This document shows, one piece after another, positions 1-7,408 of a stretch of 13,412 bases of DNA. Numbering within the stretch: position 1 is the first letter of the stretch; the number at the start of each line of letters is the position of its first letter. The translations under genes were made by a program, and so were the position numbers. Under the pieces are notes generated by a model. That model had not been told where the DNA came from and ran no database searches. It saw only the letters and a program-made list of their open reading frames with translations. Origin of the DNA: Cyclobacteriaceae bacterium (GTDB lineage: Bacteria; Bacteroidota; Bacteroidia; Cytophagales; Cyclobacteriaceae); contig JAUUZS010000045.1 of assembly GCA_030589835.1 (NCBI GenBank), forward strand, positions 1 to 13,412, read 5' to 3'.

Positions 1-653
1 TAGCTTTTTTCACTTTCTGACCAGAACGCTACATTTTGCGAATCAAATATGCCTTTGGTGAATACCGGAATATCTGATATTTTTTTCCAATGAATGCCAT
101 CTGCCGAGGCAAACCCAAACAGACCGGTTTTATGTGTACCTGCCAATGCTTTGTATTTTTCTTCTTTTAGTGCATTTGGATTGACATCTAAAAACGGACT
201 GAAATTATGGCTGAATGGTGCTTCGTTTGCAAGGATCACATTGTTATCCCGTGTACTCATTATTTCATAGATGTCAAGGTTGGGTTTTGTCCAGGACACG
301 CCATCTTTCGATTCGGCATAGCAGGTCGTTTCATTTGTACTGCCATCTTTGCCGGCTTTCGGCAATCCACGGTAATAAAGGCGAAATGTATCTCCATCTC
401 TTATTACTGTACAGTACCCACAAAACGGGCCTTCCCAGGGTTTGTCGAAATAAAGTACTGGGCCTTCATCAATTGGTGTGTGCATCACCAGTTGTGTTGC
501 GTTCATCTGGTCAATCAGGAAATGATCGATAAATAGTTCACGATTGGAATTTATATTTATCGTTGAGAGGCTGTCACCGGATTTTGCCTGAAGTCGCTGA
601 GAATAAAAACAACTGATCAAAAGGCAATATAACAATAAGTATTTTCTTCTCAT
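1..653 (-). CDS. Secreted five-bladed beta-propeller glycosidase-like protein, N-terminal part (partial)
   Basis: The 217 residues present read open from ATG at 653 to the window edge, so the C-terminus is missing. Residues 1-25 form a signal sequence with a short hydrophobic stretch (KYLLLYCLLIS) and a possible lipobox LISC, which would lipidate Cys15; an ordinary signal peptide is also possible. After it come motifs typical of the GH43/GH32-like beta-propeller superfamily as found in Planctomycetes and Bacteroidota: ELFIDHFLID (39-48), KPWEGPFCGYCTVIRDG (71-87), TCYAESKDGVSWTKPN (110-125) and DSQNVAFWSE (204-213). The repeated S-x-DG-x-x-W blade signature is clear. A role in cleaving a terminal sugar is inferred from fold and neighbours; substrate and catalytic residues cannot be assigned from this fragment. 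It is the last visible gene of the minus-strand cluster, 150 nt beyond the sulfatase stop, a larger gap than between the other enzymes, so it could have its own promoter. Confidence 0.8.
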   Translation of the reverse strand, partial: MRRKYLLLYCLLISCFYSQRLQAKSGDSLSTININSNRELFIDHFLIDQMNATQLVMHTPIDEGPVLYFDKPWEGPFCGYCTVIRDGDTFRLYYRGLPKAGKDGSTNETTCYAESKDGVSWTKPNLDIYEIMSTRDNNVILANEAPFSHNFSPFLDVNPNALKEEKYKALAGTHKTGLFGFASADGIHWKKISDIPVFTKGIFDSQNVAFWSESEKS

Positions 654-803
654 TTTATGACATATTTTTCTCTGTGAAACCCTAGTTTGCTTTCTTGCAG
701 ATTCGTTTTCCATTTTGAAACTCCGAATAATACCCGGCCTGCCGGCGAGGTAGCGCTTTTTCAAAATACGGTTTACTTACAAAAAATTCAGAGTACTAAT
801 TTA

Positions 804-2345
804 CTACAAAACTTCATCAGGCCAAGGAATCTGTTTTCCTGATTCCTTGTTCGTTGGCATTTGGGCAGCAACTGATCTCAAATAATCACCGAGTTCTTTT
901 GCTAGTCGATTTTTGATTTCAATCTCAATATTCTCCAGATTGTTGGCTTCGCCAATATCGTTCGGAATGTTAAACAATTCAAAGCTTTGATCTGCATGGT
1001 AATAGATCAATTTCCAATCACCTAAGCGTATTGTACTCGTAGCACCGATTCCCGGTCCGGTCGGACCCCAGTTGTTGGGAAAATGCCAGAACAAAGGCCG
1101 TACATTAATTGATGAGGTCTCACTTTTCAAAATGGAGGTAAAACTTTGTCCATCAACTTGCTGAATAGTCTCGTATTCATGGATATTGGCCATTTCTAGT
1201 ATGGTAGGATAGAAATCTTCGATGATGAGGTAACTGTCCGTGACAGTGTTTTTCTTTGTTATTCCAGGCCAGCTTACAATCATGGGTTCGCGAATACCAC
1301 CTTCGTGTGCCGATCCTTTTCCACTCGATAGCGGCTTATTATGCGTATGTGGTGTGCCTCCACGAGCTACGGCGCTTAAACCCCCATTGTCAGAAGTAAA
1401 GAGGATTATTGTATTGTCCGAAAGGCCATGATCCACAACATAATCCATCAGGTCACCCAGACTAAGGTCCATGGATTCCAGCATAGAAGCATATTTGGCT
1501 TCTGTTTTATCCATGCCTTTGTCTATGTATTTTTGAATAAAACGACTGTCTTCCTCAATTGGTGCATGCACAGCATAATGAGACATATACAGAAAAAATG
1601 GTTTATCCAGTTTTTCTACCGAATCCAAAGCGATGATTGTTTCCCGGGTTAATGCTTCTGTCAGATTGATATCCTTTCCGTGGTATTTTTCTAAGCCCGG
1701 CACATCCCAAACCGGCGATCCATTTCGCCAGACAGCACTGAAATTTTTCTTGCCATGATAGCTCCCAGGTCCTCCGGCAGCATGTCCTGCGATATTAATA
1801 TCAAAACCGAGATTAATAGGGTTTTCACCTGGTGTTCCGATGGCTCCGAAATGAGCTTTGCCGGTATGAATTGTGAAATAGCCATTGTCTTTAAGGATTT
1901 GGGGAAGCGTGGTTACATAAACTGCGTTTTCGATGGAATCTGTGGGTTGCATGCCGTTTACATTCCATTTGGGCATTTCCATAGTTTTATGCTTAGAATC
2001 GTTTGTGGCATTCCTTCTCAATGTCCAGTTTGTTACACGGTGCCGGGCAGGATTCATTCCTGACATTAAACTAACGCGGGTAGGAGAGCACACACTGTGG
2101 GAATAGGCCTGGGTGAATTTCATGCCCTGAGCTGCCAACCTTTCCATATTTGGTGTATGGTAAAGGTCATTGAATGGAGTTCGTTCAGTGTAAAAGGGAA
2201 CAGAAGTATCCTGCCAGCCCATATCATCTACCATGAAGAGGATGATGTTCGGTTTTTGGTTTTTTATACCTGATTTTTGACTGCACGAGGTTACTGCAAT
2301 TATAATGGTAAGTATAAATACGCTATGTATTCTATTAATTTTCAT
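804..2345 (-). CDS. Formylglycine-dependent sulfatase, lipoprotein (S1 family)
   Basis: This 513-residue protein is a type I sulfatase of the arylsulfatase family, expected to hydrolyse sulfate esters on a glycan at the cell surface or in the periplasm. The signal sequence ends in a lipobox (AVTSC) with Cys21 as the lipidated residue. Family motifs run in order: PNIILFMVDDMGW with the metal-binding Asp pair (40-41), the C-S-P-T-R sulfatase signature with Cys86 as the residue oxidised to formylglycine and Arg90, GKAHFG (Lys163, His165), SHYAVHAP (His256), FTSDNGG (Asp319, Asn320) and GKGSAHEGG (Lys343). All active-site elements are present. I chose ATG 2345 over an in-frame ATG at 2402: it places the lipoprotein signal at the very N-terminus and gives only an 11-nt overlap with the SGNH gene stop, consistent with translational coupling. 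The Cys-type centre needs a formylglycine-generating or anSME-type maturase encoded elsewhere. The specific sulfated sugar is not predictable here. Confidence 0.93.
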   Translation of the reverse strand: MKINRIHSVFILTIIIAVTSCSQKSGIKNQKPNIILFMVDDMGWQDTSVPFYTERTPFNDLYHTPNMERLAAQGMKFTQAYSHSVCSPTRVSLMSGMNPARHRVTNWTLRRNATNDSKHKTMEMPKWNVNGMQPTDSIENAVYVTTLPQILKDNGYFTIHTGKAHFGAIGTPGENPINLGFDINIAGHAAGGPGSYHGKKNFSAVWRNGSPVWDVPGLEKYHGKDINLTEALTRETIIALDSVEKLDKPFFLYMSHYAVHAPIEEDSRFIQKYIDKGMDKTEAKYASMLESMDLSLGDLMDYVVDHGLSDNTIILFTSDNGGLSAVARGGTPHTHNKPLSSGKGSAHEGGIREPMIVSWPGITKKNTVTDSYLIIEDFYPTILEMANIHEYETIQQVDGQSFTSILKSETSSINVRPLFWHFPNNWGPTGPGIGATSTIRLGDWKLIYYHADQSFELFNIPNDIGEANNLENIEIEIKNRLAKELGDYLRSVAAQMPTNKESGKQIPWPDEVL

Positions 2346-3663
2346 TAATGAAAAAGTGTTTGATTCTACATGCATTTCCTTTGCTATTTTCGTTCTTTTC
2401 ATGTCTTGTTTTAATCGTAATGGTATGTTTTGAAGAGCTTAATTCGGCATCCAGCACATAATACCAGGGTAGGTGCAATTGACTGCTCCATGGAGTGAAT
2501 AAATCCAGTTTTTTGATATTCCCACCATCAATACTATATTCAATAATCCCTGCATCCGGGCCGGCAGCAACGGCGATGCCGATGGCTTTTCCTTTGAATT
2601 TTAATGTCAATTCTGATCCTGGTTTTTCAGATATCAGCATCGGTACATTGACATATCCTGCTCTCGTGCCAACTTTTTCAGAAGGTTTCCACGATTCCAC
2701 AGTACTCCAACCCTGGATGATTTGAGCCTTTTCTATGCGAATAAGCGTTCCTCTGTCATAACTAAACACATCAATTTTTTTTGGCATAGGATGCTTTTTG
2801 ATTTTCACACCTTCATTTACCCATACAAATTCCAACATTGATTTTATGGAATTATAATAGATTATTTGTCCGAAAGGAGAGGGGTGGAGATCCTTAAAGT
2901 CATCTTCCCAGGTAAATTCTACAGCATGAATTCGATCCGTCACTTCCTTAGCCAGATTGATACTTGAAACCTGGTAATGTTTGGCAACCAATTCATGATT
3001 TTTGATTACCTCCGGAGTTTGCCCAATATTGTAATCCTCCATTTTATCAGGATCAACAAAGTGCAAAGTGATGATGTCCATTTTAGCATTGGACGAGCGT
3101 GCATGCCGAATGATGCCTTCCATCCCCCTGATTTGTTCAGTTGATAAACGCCCATTTGTCGGATCATTTACAGCAGCCTCTACAAAAAGAAGATCGATTT
3201 TTCCTTTAGAAAGAATGTCCGGCTTCAACCTGAAAGCGCCTGGTGTGGAGCCCATCGAAGGAATACCTGCCGCAATAAACTCAAATTCAGTCTCAGGAAA
3301 TCTTTTTTCAATATAGCTTGAAATACTGTCTCTCCATCCGGGATTGTAGGTGATCGACCCGCCAAGAAAAGCTACCCGGCCTTTCTTTTGTTTACTGAAT
3401 TTTATGAAGCTGTTTTGTAACCCATCTCGAACAATGTGATACGAGTTGCTATTGATCTGGCCGTGGCTATAATTTATGCCAAGGAAAATAAATATGAAGA
3501 TTGAAAGTATGATTTTATTACCAAACTGCTGTCTTTGTACTGAACACAAGCGTGACGCCTGCCTTGTCGGCAGACAGGCTTGCGCTATCGAGCGACTTCC
3601 CTGGCGCAAGCCTCCCGCTTGTGCCTCGCCTTGATTTGGTGAAAGTGTATTAAATAATTCCAT
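2335..3663 (-). CDS. SGNH/GDSL-hydrolase-like esterase with C-terminal beta-sandwich and REP-encoded N-terminus
   Basis: This is a 442-residue SGNH-fold hydrolase, probably a carbohydrate esterase such as a deacetylase. Block I is FLGGSIT with nucleophile Ser103, block II includes AAGIPSMGS, block III is VEAAVND (Asn166), and block V is KDLHPSPFG (Asp258, His260), where the Asp sits two rather than three residues before His. Residues about 300-442 look like an accessory beta-sandwich. The hydrophobic signal segment (KIILSIFIFIFLGI) begins only at about residue 50 and ends near SHGQ. The preceding residues 14-39 are the translation of a palindromic repeat at 3545-3624. I start at ATG 3663, 4 nt after the upstream stop; ATG 3681 is in frame and would overlap that gene by 14 nt. 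A TTG at 3549, at the edge of the repeat, would give a short normal signal peptide and is the main alternative. No other ATG precedes the signal segment. Confidence 0.85.
   Translation of the reverse strand: MELFNTLSPNQGEAQAGGLRQGSRSIAQACLPTRQASRLCSVQRQQFGNKIILSIFIFIFLGINYSHGQINSNSYHIVRDGLQNSFIKFSKQKKGRVAFLGGSITYNPGWRDSISSYIEKRFPETEFEFIAAGIPSMGSTPGAFRLKPDILSKGKIDLLFVEAAVNDPTNGRLSTEQIRGMEGIIRHARSSNAKMDIITLHFVDPDKMEDYNIGQTPEVIKNHELVAKHYQVSSINLAKEVTDRIHAVEFTWEDDFKDLHPSPFGQIIYYNSIKSMLEFVWVNEGVKIKKHPMPKKIDVFSYDRGTLIRIEKAQIIQGWSTVESWKPSEKVGTRAGYVNVPMLISEKPGSELTLKFKGKAIGIAVAAGPDAGIIEYSIDGGNIKKLDLFTPWSSQLHLPWYYVLDAELSSSKHTITIKTRHEKNENSKGNACRIKHFFINEN
3545..3624. repeat. REP-like palindromic element A, inside the SGNH gene, with nested palindrome
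   Basis: Two diverged arms of the local 23-nt repeat face each other: a left arm starting CACAAGCGTGACG and ending CTTGCGCTA at 3587, and a right arm at 3602-3624 (TGGCGCAAGC...CGCTTGTGC). The left arm is interrupted at 3558-3578 by an extra 21-nt imperfect palindrome (CTGCC-TTGTC-GGCAG core). The interruption is seven codons long, so the host reading frame is preserved. The element sits between the start codon and the signal peptide of the SGNH gene and is translated as an Ala/Gln/Arg/Ser-rich segment. Confidence 0.85.
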
Positions 3664-3667
3664 ATGA

Positions 3668-6556
3668 CTATTTAATAACATACCAGGTCCAGCCTCTTGC
3701 CGGGATTTTAATTTCTAACTGCACATTATAATCCCGGTCAATCGCGAATTCCTTTCCGTCGCCATCGTTGTTGCTAATTGTGGCTTTGTCAACCAATCCG
3801 GTATAGTATAAGTTCACATCGATGGTCTTTTTTATAGGCTCTTCCAATGGATTATAAAGCATTAATAGCCCTTTTTCGTCATGGTTGGGATTCACATGCA
3901 ACAATCCATCATAATCCTGCCCATCCGGGCGGCGAATGTGGATGACATCCGAATCCAAAATCATACGGTGTTTTTTATAAAAATTAACCCACTTCTCAAC
4001 AACTGTTTTTGTTTCGGGGGCATCGTATAACCTTGGGCCGCGGTAGCAGGCCTGAACTCCCGCGCCAAACAGATTTGCCAGGCGTTGCTCATAATGGGGG
4101 AGATGGTCTTTTAGCGGTTCAATGGTTGCCGCCTCACCGCCTCCGTGGTATTGAACCAGGGGTACAAACATCCATCCCATTGATGGTGTTTTTCCCCAGG
4201 TGCCATCGTATACATTTTGACGTTCTATGATTTCCTGTTGCCTTCTGGGTAGTGACCAATTGGTTTCCCGATAACCCATGCCGGTTTTGTTGCTGCCATT
4301 CAGAAAGTACCAATCGGGGATGTTCAGGTAGATGCCCTGGGCGCGGCACCATTTGTAATAATCAACAATGCGTTGTCGCTGATTCCATTGCGAGTCGGCC
4401 AGCCCTTTGTGTCCGGGATGATTTTCAGAATAGCATTCATCGCCGGGATAGGAGCCGTCATGCTCCAAAATATCTTGTCCGGTTTTTTCATAAAAGTTAT
4501 ACAACTTAGAAAAATAATCTTGCCCCCATTCGCTTTCTAGGCATGGTGAATTTCCGAAGGTCGGTCGCTGCCCTTCCGGCATAATCACATCATTTTTTTC
4601 ATCAATTGATCTGCTTGCCAGTAGTGAATACCCCCCAAGGGCAATTCCTTTAGAATGCGCATAATCTGCTAATTCCTTCATCCGGATTAAGTTCTCATCT
4701 CCCTGATCTTCGAGATTAAAGCCACTGCCAAAGGTCATAATCACCATCTCAAAGCCAACTTCAGCACATTGCTCAATGGCTGTTTTTACGGATTTATTAT
4801 CGGCCTTGCGCACATGCATTAGTATTGGGTTTTCTGTTACCCAGGGAGCAATGGTCCGGTACATTTTACGCCTCTCAAGCCCCTGTCTTTCCCGATCGTA
4901 GCTTAGATGTGCCAATTCCCATGTTCGGAAGCTTTCGAATGACTGACCAGATTCTATATCCTGAGCGGGCCCAAATTTAGGGTAACACTCCAATAGGTAG
5001 GGCGCCTGGCGCTGATAATTTACTTGAGTGAGATAAAGTGGGTCCGGCTTCCAAAAGACACTATTTCTAAGACAGCTGGCAGGGGTCATCCCATCTCCAA
5101 ATGCATAGTCTGACTCTACGTATAATTTTGGCTTACGCCAACTGCCTAATTGATCAATACTACTTTCAGGATCGGTAACAGCCAGGATTTCACTTTTAAA
5201 TTTATCAAGCGTTATGATTCTTGAAGAATTATTGTCAACCGTGATCCATTTGCTCATCAATGGAATATTGTCGTATAAAGCGTAATGGACATTTACTGTA
5301 ATGTCCTTGAGATAGCTAAGGTGATCGATGCTAGCTGATTTCTTTGAATCGGGAATTTCTCCATAAACCTTTACAGATTCTATTTGCAACCGGATTCGCT
5401 CTCCTGTTTCAGGATGATCCGAGGCTTTGCCAACCCAATCCGTTTTGCCAACTCTGATCGCCTGAGGAAAATCATTTTCTTTTATGTCTAACTTTCCAAT
5501 TTCAAACCATGAAATTTTATCATAAGAGAAAGAGCTGCTTAATTGCCCTTCCTTAATTTCAAAACGCAAGGTTACAGGTTTCCCTGCCTTCATCCCTGCT
5601 ATGGAAGTTGTTTTGGAACCGTTGAAAAATCCAAACCTGTTTTCTGCAGTTCGTAGGTTAATTTTTATAACCTTGTCTTTAAAGACCAGGGCCATCCCCG
5701 GGCCGAATATTTTACTTTTATCAGTCCCGGGATTTATGGTAGTCATAAACACTTTGGAACCTTCAGGAATATTTTGTTCTGCAAAGGCAAAAGTATTGTT
5801 TAAGGCCATGATTTGACCGGGTTTCCCTTCATTGTTAAAGGAGGTACGGTCATGGGCATCACTCAGGGAAATTGACCAATTTTTATCCAGGGAGACGAAA
5901 TTGTCGGAAATTATCTTTGTGCGCATTTCATCAGAAATGGAATGCAAGAAAATTTCGTTCAGATCTTCATCTCCAAGTTTGTAGGTGAACGTGAGCTCTT
6001 TGCCTTGAGGAGGCCAGGGAAGATCCTTTGGCATCCATTCCAATCGCTTTTGCCAGGTAAAGCGTTCTTTGATTGGCCCGATTGAGAAACTGTCGTAATG
6101 GAAATTTCCTGTAGCGGAATTCATTTGCTCCAGCCATTCGGGAAGTAAATAGTTGTGGATGGGTTGTCCGTAAAGTCCGCCTACATGTATTGCATTTCCG
6201 TTGACGGTCACGGATGCCTCCGGCCTCACGGATCGAAGTAGCGATTCGCCGGTCACAAGATTGTCAAAACCAATAGTAGCGACATCGGGTATGATAGAAA
6301 ATGTTCTGGAAATTAATCCATTGCTGAAAACCAGATTTCCATTGCTATTCTTGTATAATTTGGCATTGGCTCCTAGGGCATTAATTAGCCAATCCTTTTT
6401 ATAAGTGACTTTTTCTTCCTGGTATAAAGGAAGATTATTAGCTGAATATTGGGCGAATGAAAAGTTGTGTTGAATTAAAATTAGTAATAGAGATAGCCCA
6501 ATTGTTGATATGTTAAATAGGCCATTCACTGTTTTCTTAAAAATAGATTTCATCAT
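3668..6556 (-). CDS. Alpha-galactosidase-like (clan GH-D-type) glycoside hydrolase with inserted beta-sandwich domain
   Basis: A 962-residue secreted protein; a signal peptide spans residues 1-35 with cleavage near FAQ. An N-terminal beta-rich domain (about 40-210 and 410-560) resembles the beta-supersandwich that precedes the barrel in GH36-like enzymes. Into it is inserted a concanavalin/LamG-like beta-sandwich (about 212-400, with FSYDKISWFEIGKL at 343-356). A (beta/alpha)8-type barrel follows from about 575 (NPILMHVRKADN, EVGFEMVIMTFGSGFN, GIALGGYSLLASRS, DILEHDGSYPGDECYS, YLNIPDWYFLNGSNKTGMGYR spread over 576-763), and a C-terminal beta domain ends at 962. Asp700 in LEHDG lies where clan GH-D nucleophiles sit and is my candidate catalytic residue; Asp748 is another acidic position. 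It probably cleaves an alpha-linked galactose-type sugar, but family and substrate are inferred from fold-like motifs only. It ends 4 nt before the SGNH start, so the two are likely cotranscribed. ATG 6553 is an equally good start. Confidence 0.8.
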   Translation of the reverse strand: MMKSIFKKTVNGLFNISTIGLSLLLILIQHNFSFAQYSANNLPLYQEEKVTYKKDWLINALGANAKLYKNSNGNLVFSNGLISRTFSIIPDVATIGFDNLVTGESLLRSVRPEASVTVNGNAIHVGGLYGQPIHNYLLPEWLEQMNSATGNFHYDSFSIGPIKERFTWQKRLEWMPKDLPWPPQGKELTFTYKLGDEDLNEIFLHSISDEMRTKIISDNFVSLDKNWSISLSDAHDRTSFNNEGKPGQIMALNNTFAFAEQNIPEGSKVFMTTINPGTDKSKIFGPGMALVFKDKVIKINLRTAENRFGFFNGSKTTSIAGMKAGKPVTLRFEIKEGQLSSSFSYDKISWFEIGKLDIKENDFPQAIRVGKTDWVGKASDHPETGERIRLQIESVKVYGEIPDSKKSASIDHLSYLKDITVNVHYALYDNIPLMSKWITVDNNSSRIITLDKFKSEILAVTDPESSIDQLGSWRKPKLYVESDYAFGDGMTPASCLRNSVFWKPDPLYLTQVNYQRQAPYLLECYPKFGPAQDIESGQSFESFRTWELAHLSYDRERQGLERRKMYRTIAPWVTENPILMHVRKADNKSVKTAIEQCAEVGFEMVIMTFGSGFNLEDQGDENLIRMKELADYAHSKGIALGGYSLLASRSIDEKNDVIMPEGQRPTFGNSPCLESEWGQDYFSKLYNFYEKTGQDILEHDGSYPGDECYSENHPGHKGLADSQWNQRQRIVDYYKWCRAQGIYLNIPDWYFLNGSNKTGMGYRETNWSLPRRQQEIIERQNVYDGTWGKTPSMGWMFVPLVQYHGGGEAATIEPLKDHLPHYEQRLANLFGAGVQACYRGPRLYDAPETKTVVEKWVNFYKKHRMILDSDVIHIRRPDGQDYDGLLHVNPNHDEKGLLMLYNPLEEPIKKTIDVNLYYTGLVDKATISNNDGDGKEFAIDRDYNVQLEIKIPARGWTWYVIK

Positions 6557-6605
6557 TTGTTTTGTGTGTTTTATTCTTCATTTTCCAAATGTTGGCCATA
6601 TTGCA

Positions 6606-6692
6606 GCACAAGCGAGACGCTTGCGCTATGTATAACGAGCATATTCACTGGCGCAAGCGTCCCTTATTCTAGCGCAAGCGTCTCGCTTGTGC
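6606..6692. repeat. REP-like palindromic element B, downstream of the RAYT gene
   Basis: The 23-nt arm at 6606-6628 (GCACAAGCGAGACG...TTGCGCTA) recurs as an exact reverse complement at 6670-6692, with a truncated third copy (TGGCGCAAGCGTCCC) at about 6649-6663 between them. Each arm itself folds as a small hairpin (CAAGCG-AGA-CGCTTG). It lies between the RAYT stop codon (24 nt away) and the start of the alpha-galactosidase-like gene (49 nt away), where it could act as a transcript processing or attenuation structure. Confidence 0.93.
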
Positions 6693-6715
6693 CTTTATTA
6701 TCACGGTTTGTTACT

Positions 6716-7276
6716 TTATTGTATAAGCAATATGTCAAGCTCGCCCTTTCCTTTTTCATAATAATCTTTAGCGCTGCTATATTGCCACATTTCCGGACTT
6801 TCTACAAATCCGGCTTCAACCGGATTATCATGAATATACTCCAATTTTTGCTCAAGTAGTTTATTCGTTGACAATTCTATTGGATGGTAATGCTGCTGCC
6901 AAAATTGAAAATCTTTATTGTTGCTATTTCCTAACCCTGCCTTTTTCATCATTTCAACCATCCATTTTCTACGACTTTCTCCTACTTTTTCATTGCTTAC
7001 TATTAATTTCCGAATGCTTCTTGACGTGAAGCTTTTTAGGTCACGAATTATATTTTCTAATTTATTTTCACCGTTTGTGCCTAAAATCATATGTATATGG
7101 CTTGTCATGATGCACCAGGCAAAAACTTCCAATCCTTTATTTTTCTGACAAAAGCGAACGCTTTCCAAAAACATGTTTCTATATTCATTTCTTATGAAAA
7201 CATCAATCCAATTAATGACAGTAAATGTCACAAAATGCAATTTGTCCTGATCTCTGATTTTGTACTTTCTACTCAT
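6716..7276 (-). CDS. REP-associated tyrosine transposase (RAYT, Y1/HUH family)
   Basis: A 186-residue, full-length RAYT of the IS200/IS605-related Y1 transposase family. These single-strand nucleases nick and join DNA at REP palindromes using a HUH metal site and a catalytic Tyr. Visible here: LHFVTFTVINW (13-23), AWCIMTSHIHMIL with the HUH pair His60-Ile-His62, a basic helical middle (KSFTSRSIRK), FWQQHYHPIEL (125-135), and LEYIHDNPVEAGFV (145-158), where Tyr147 is the likely nucleophile, followed by YSSAKDYY (166-173). The gene lies directly between palindromic elements B (24 nt after its stop) and C (58 nt before its start), the standard REP-RAYT-REP layout; those repeats are the presumed substrates. 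It interrupts an otherwise tightly packed carbohydrate-enzyme cluster in the same orientation, suggesting insertion into the operon. No key residue is missing, so it may be active. Confidence 0.93.
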   Translation of the reverse strand: MSRKYKIRDQDKLHFVTFTVINWIDVFIRNEYRNMFLESVRFCQKNKGLEVFAWCIMTSHIHMILGTNGENKLENIIRDLKSFTSRSIRKLIVSNEKVGESRRKWMVEMMKKAGLGNSNNKDFQFWQQHYHPIELSTNKLLEQKLEYIHDNPVEAGFVESPEMWQYSSAKDYYEKGKGELDILLIQ

Positions 7277-7334
7277 AATTGTGTATCATTTTTAGCATTA
7301 ATATTATCAGATCGGAAGTGTTAACCTTATGGCA

Positions 7335-7395
7335 GCACAAGCGAGACGCTTGCGCTAGTGTAGCATGTTCCATGGCGCAAGCGTCCCGCTTGTGC
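7335..7395. repeat. REP-like palindromic element C, upstream of the RAYT gene
   Basis: An inverted pair of the 23-nt arm: 7335-7357 matches the element B arm exactly, and 7373-7395 (TGGCGCAAGCG...CTTGTGC) is its reverse complement with two mismatches, around a 15-nt spacer. It occupies the gap between the beta-helix gene stop (7409) and the RAYT start (7276). Confidence 0.93.
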
Positions 7396-7408
7396 CTACA
7401 TTCCTTTT

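Noticed and set aside
207..536. Plus-strand open frames of about 105-109 codons at 207-536
   Set aside because: They lie opposite the glycosidase-like gene on the minus strand, whose signal peptide and blade motifs are far more convincing.
735..760. GCCTGCCGGCGAGGTAGCGC, GC-rich stretch in the gap before the first gene
   Set aside because: It has partial resemblance to the nested palindrome of element A but no complete arm or clean hairpin, so it was not called as a repeat.
6557..6859. A 100-codon plus-strand open frame across element B
   Set aside because: Its openness comes from the stop-poor REP arms and from antisense RAYT codons; nothing protein-like is seen in it.
7309..7318. AGATCGGAAG, identical to the first bases of a common sequencing adapter
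   Set aside because: Only ten bases match and the following TGTTAACC diverges; the flanks continue as ordinary intergenic DNA, so adapter contamination is unlikely.
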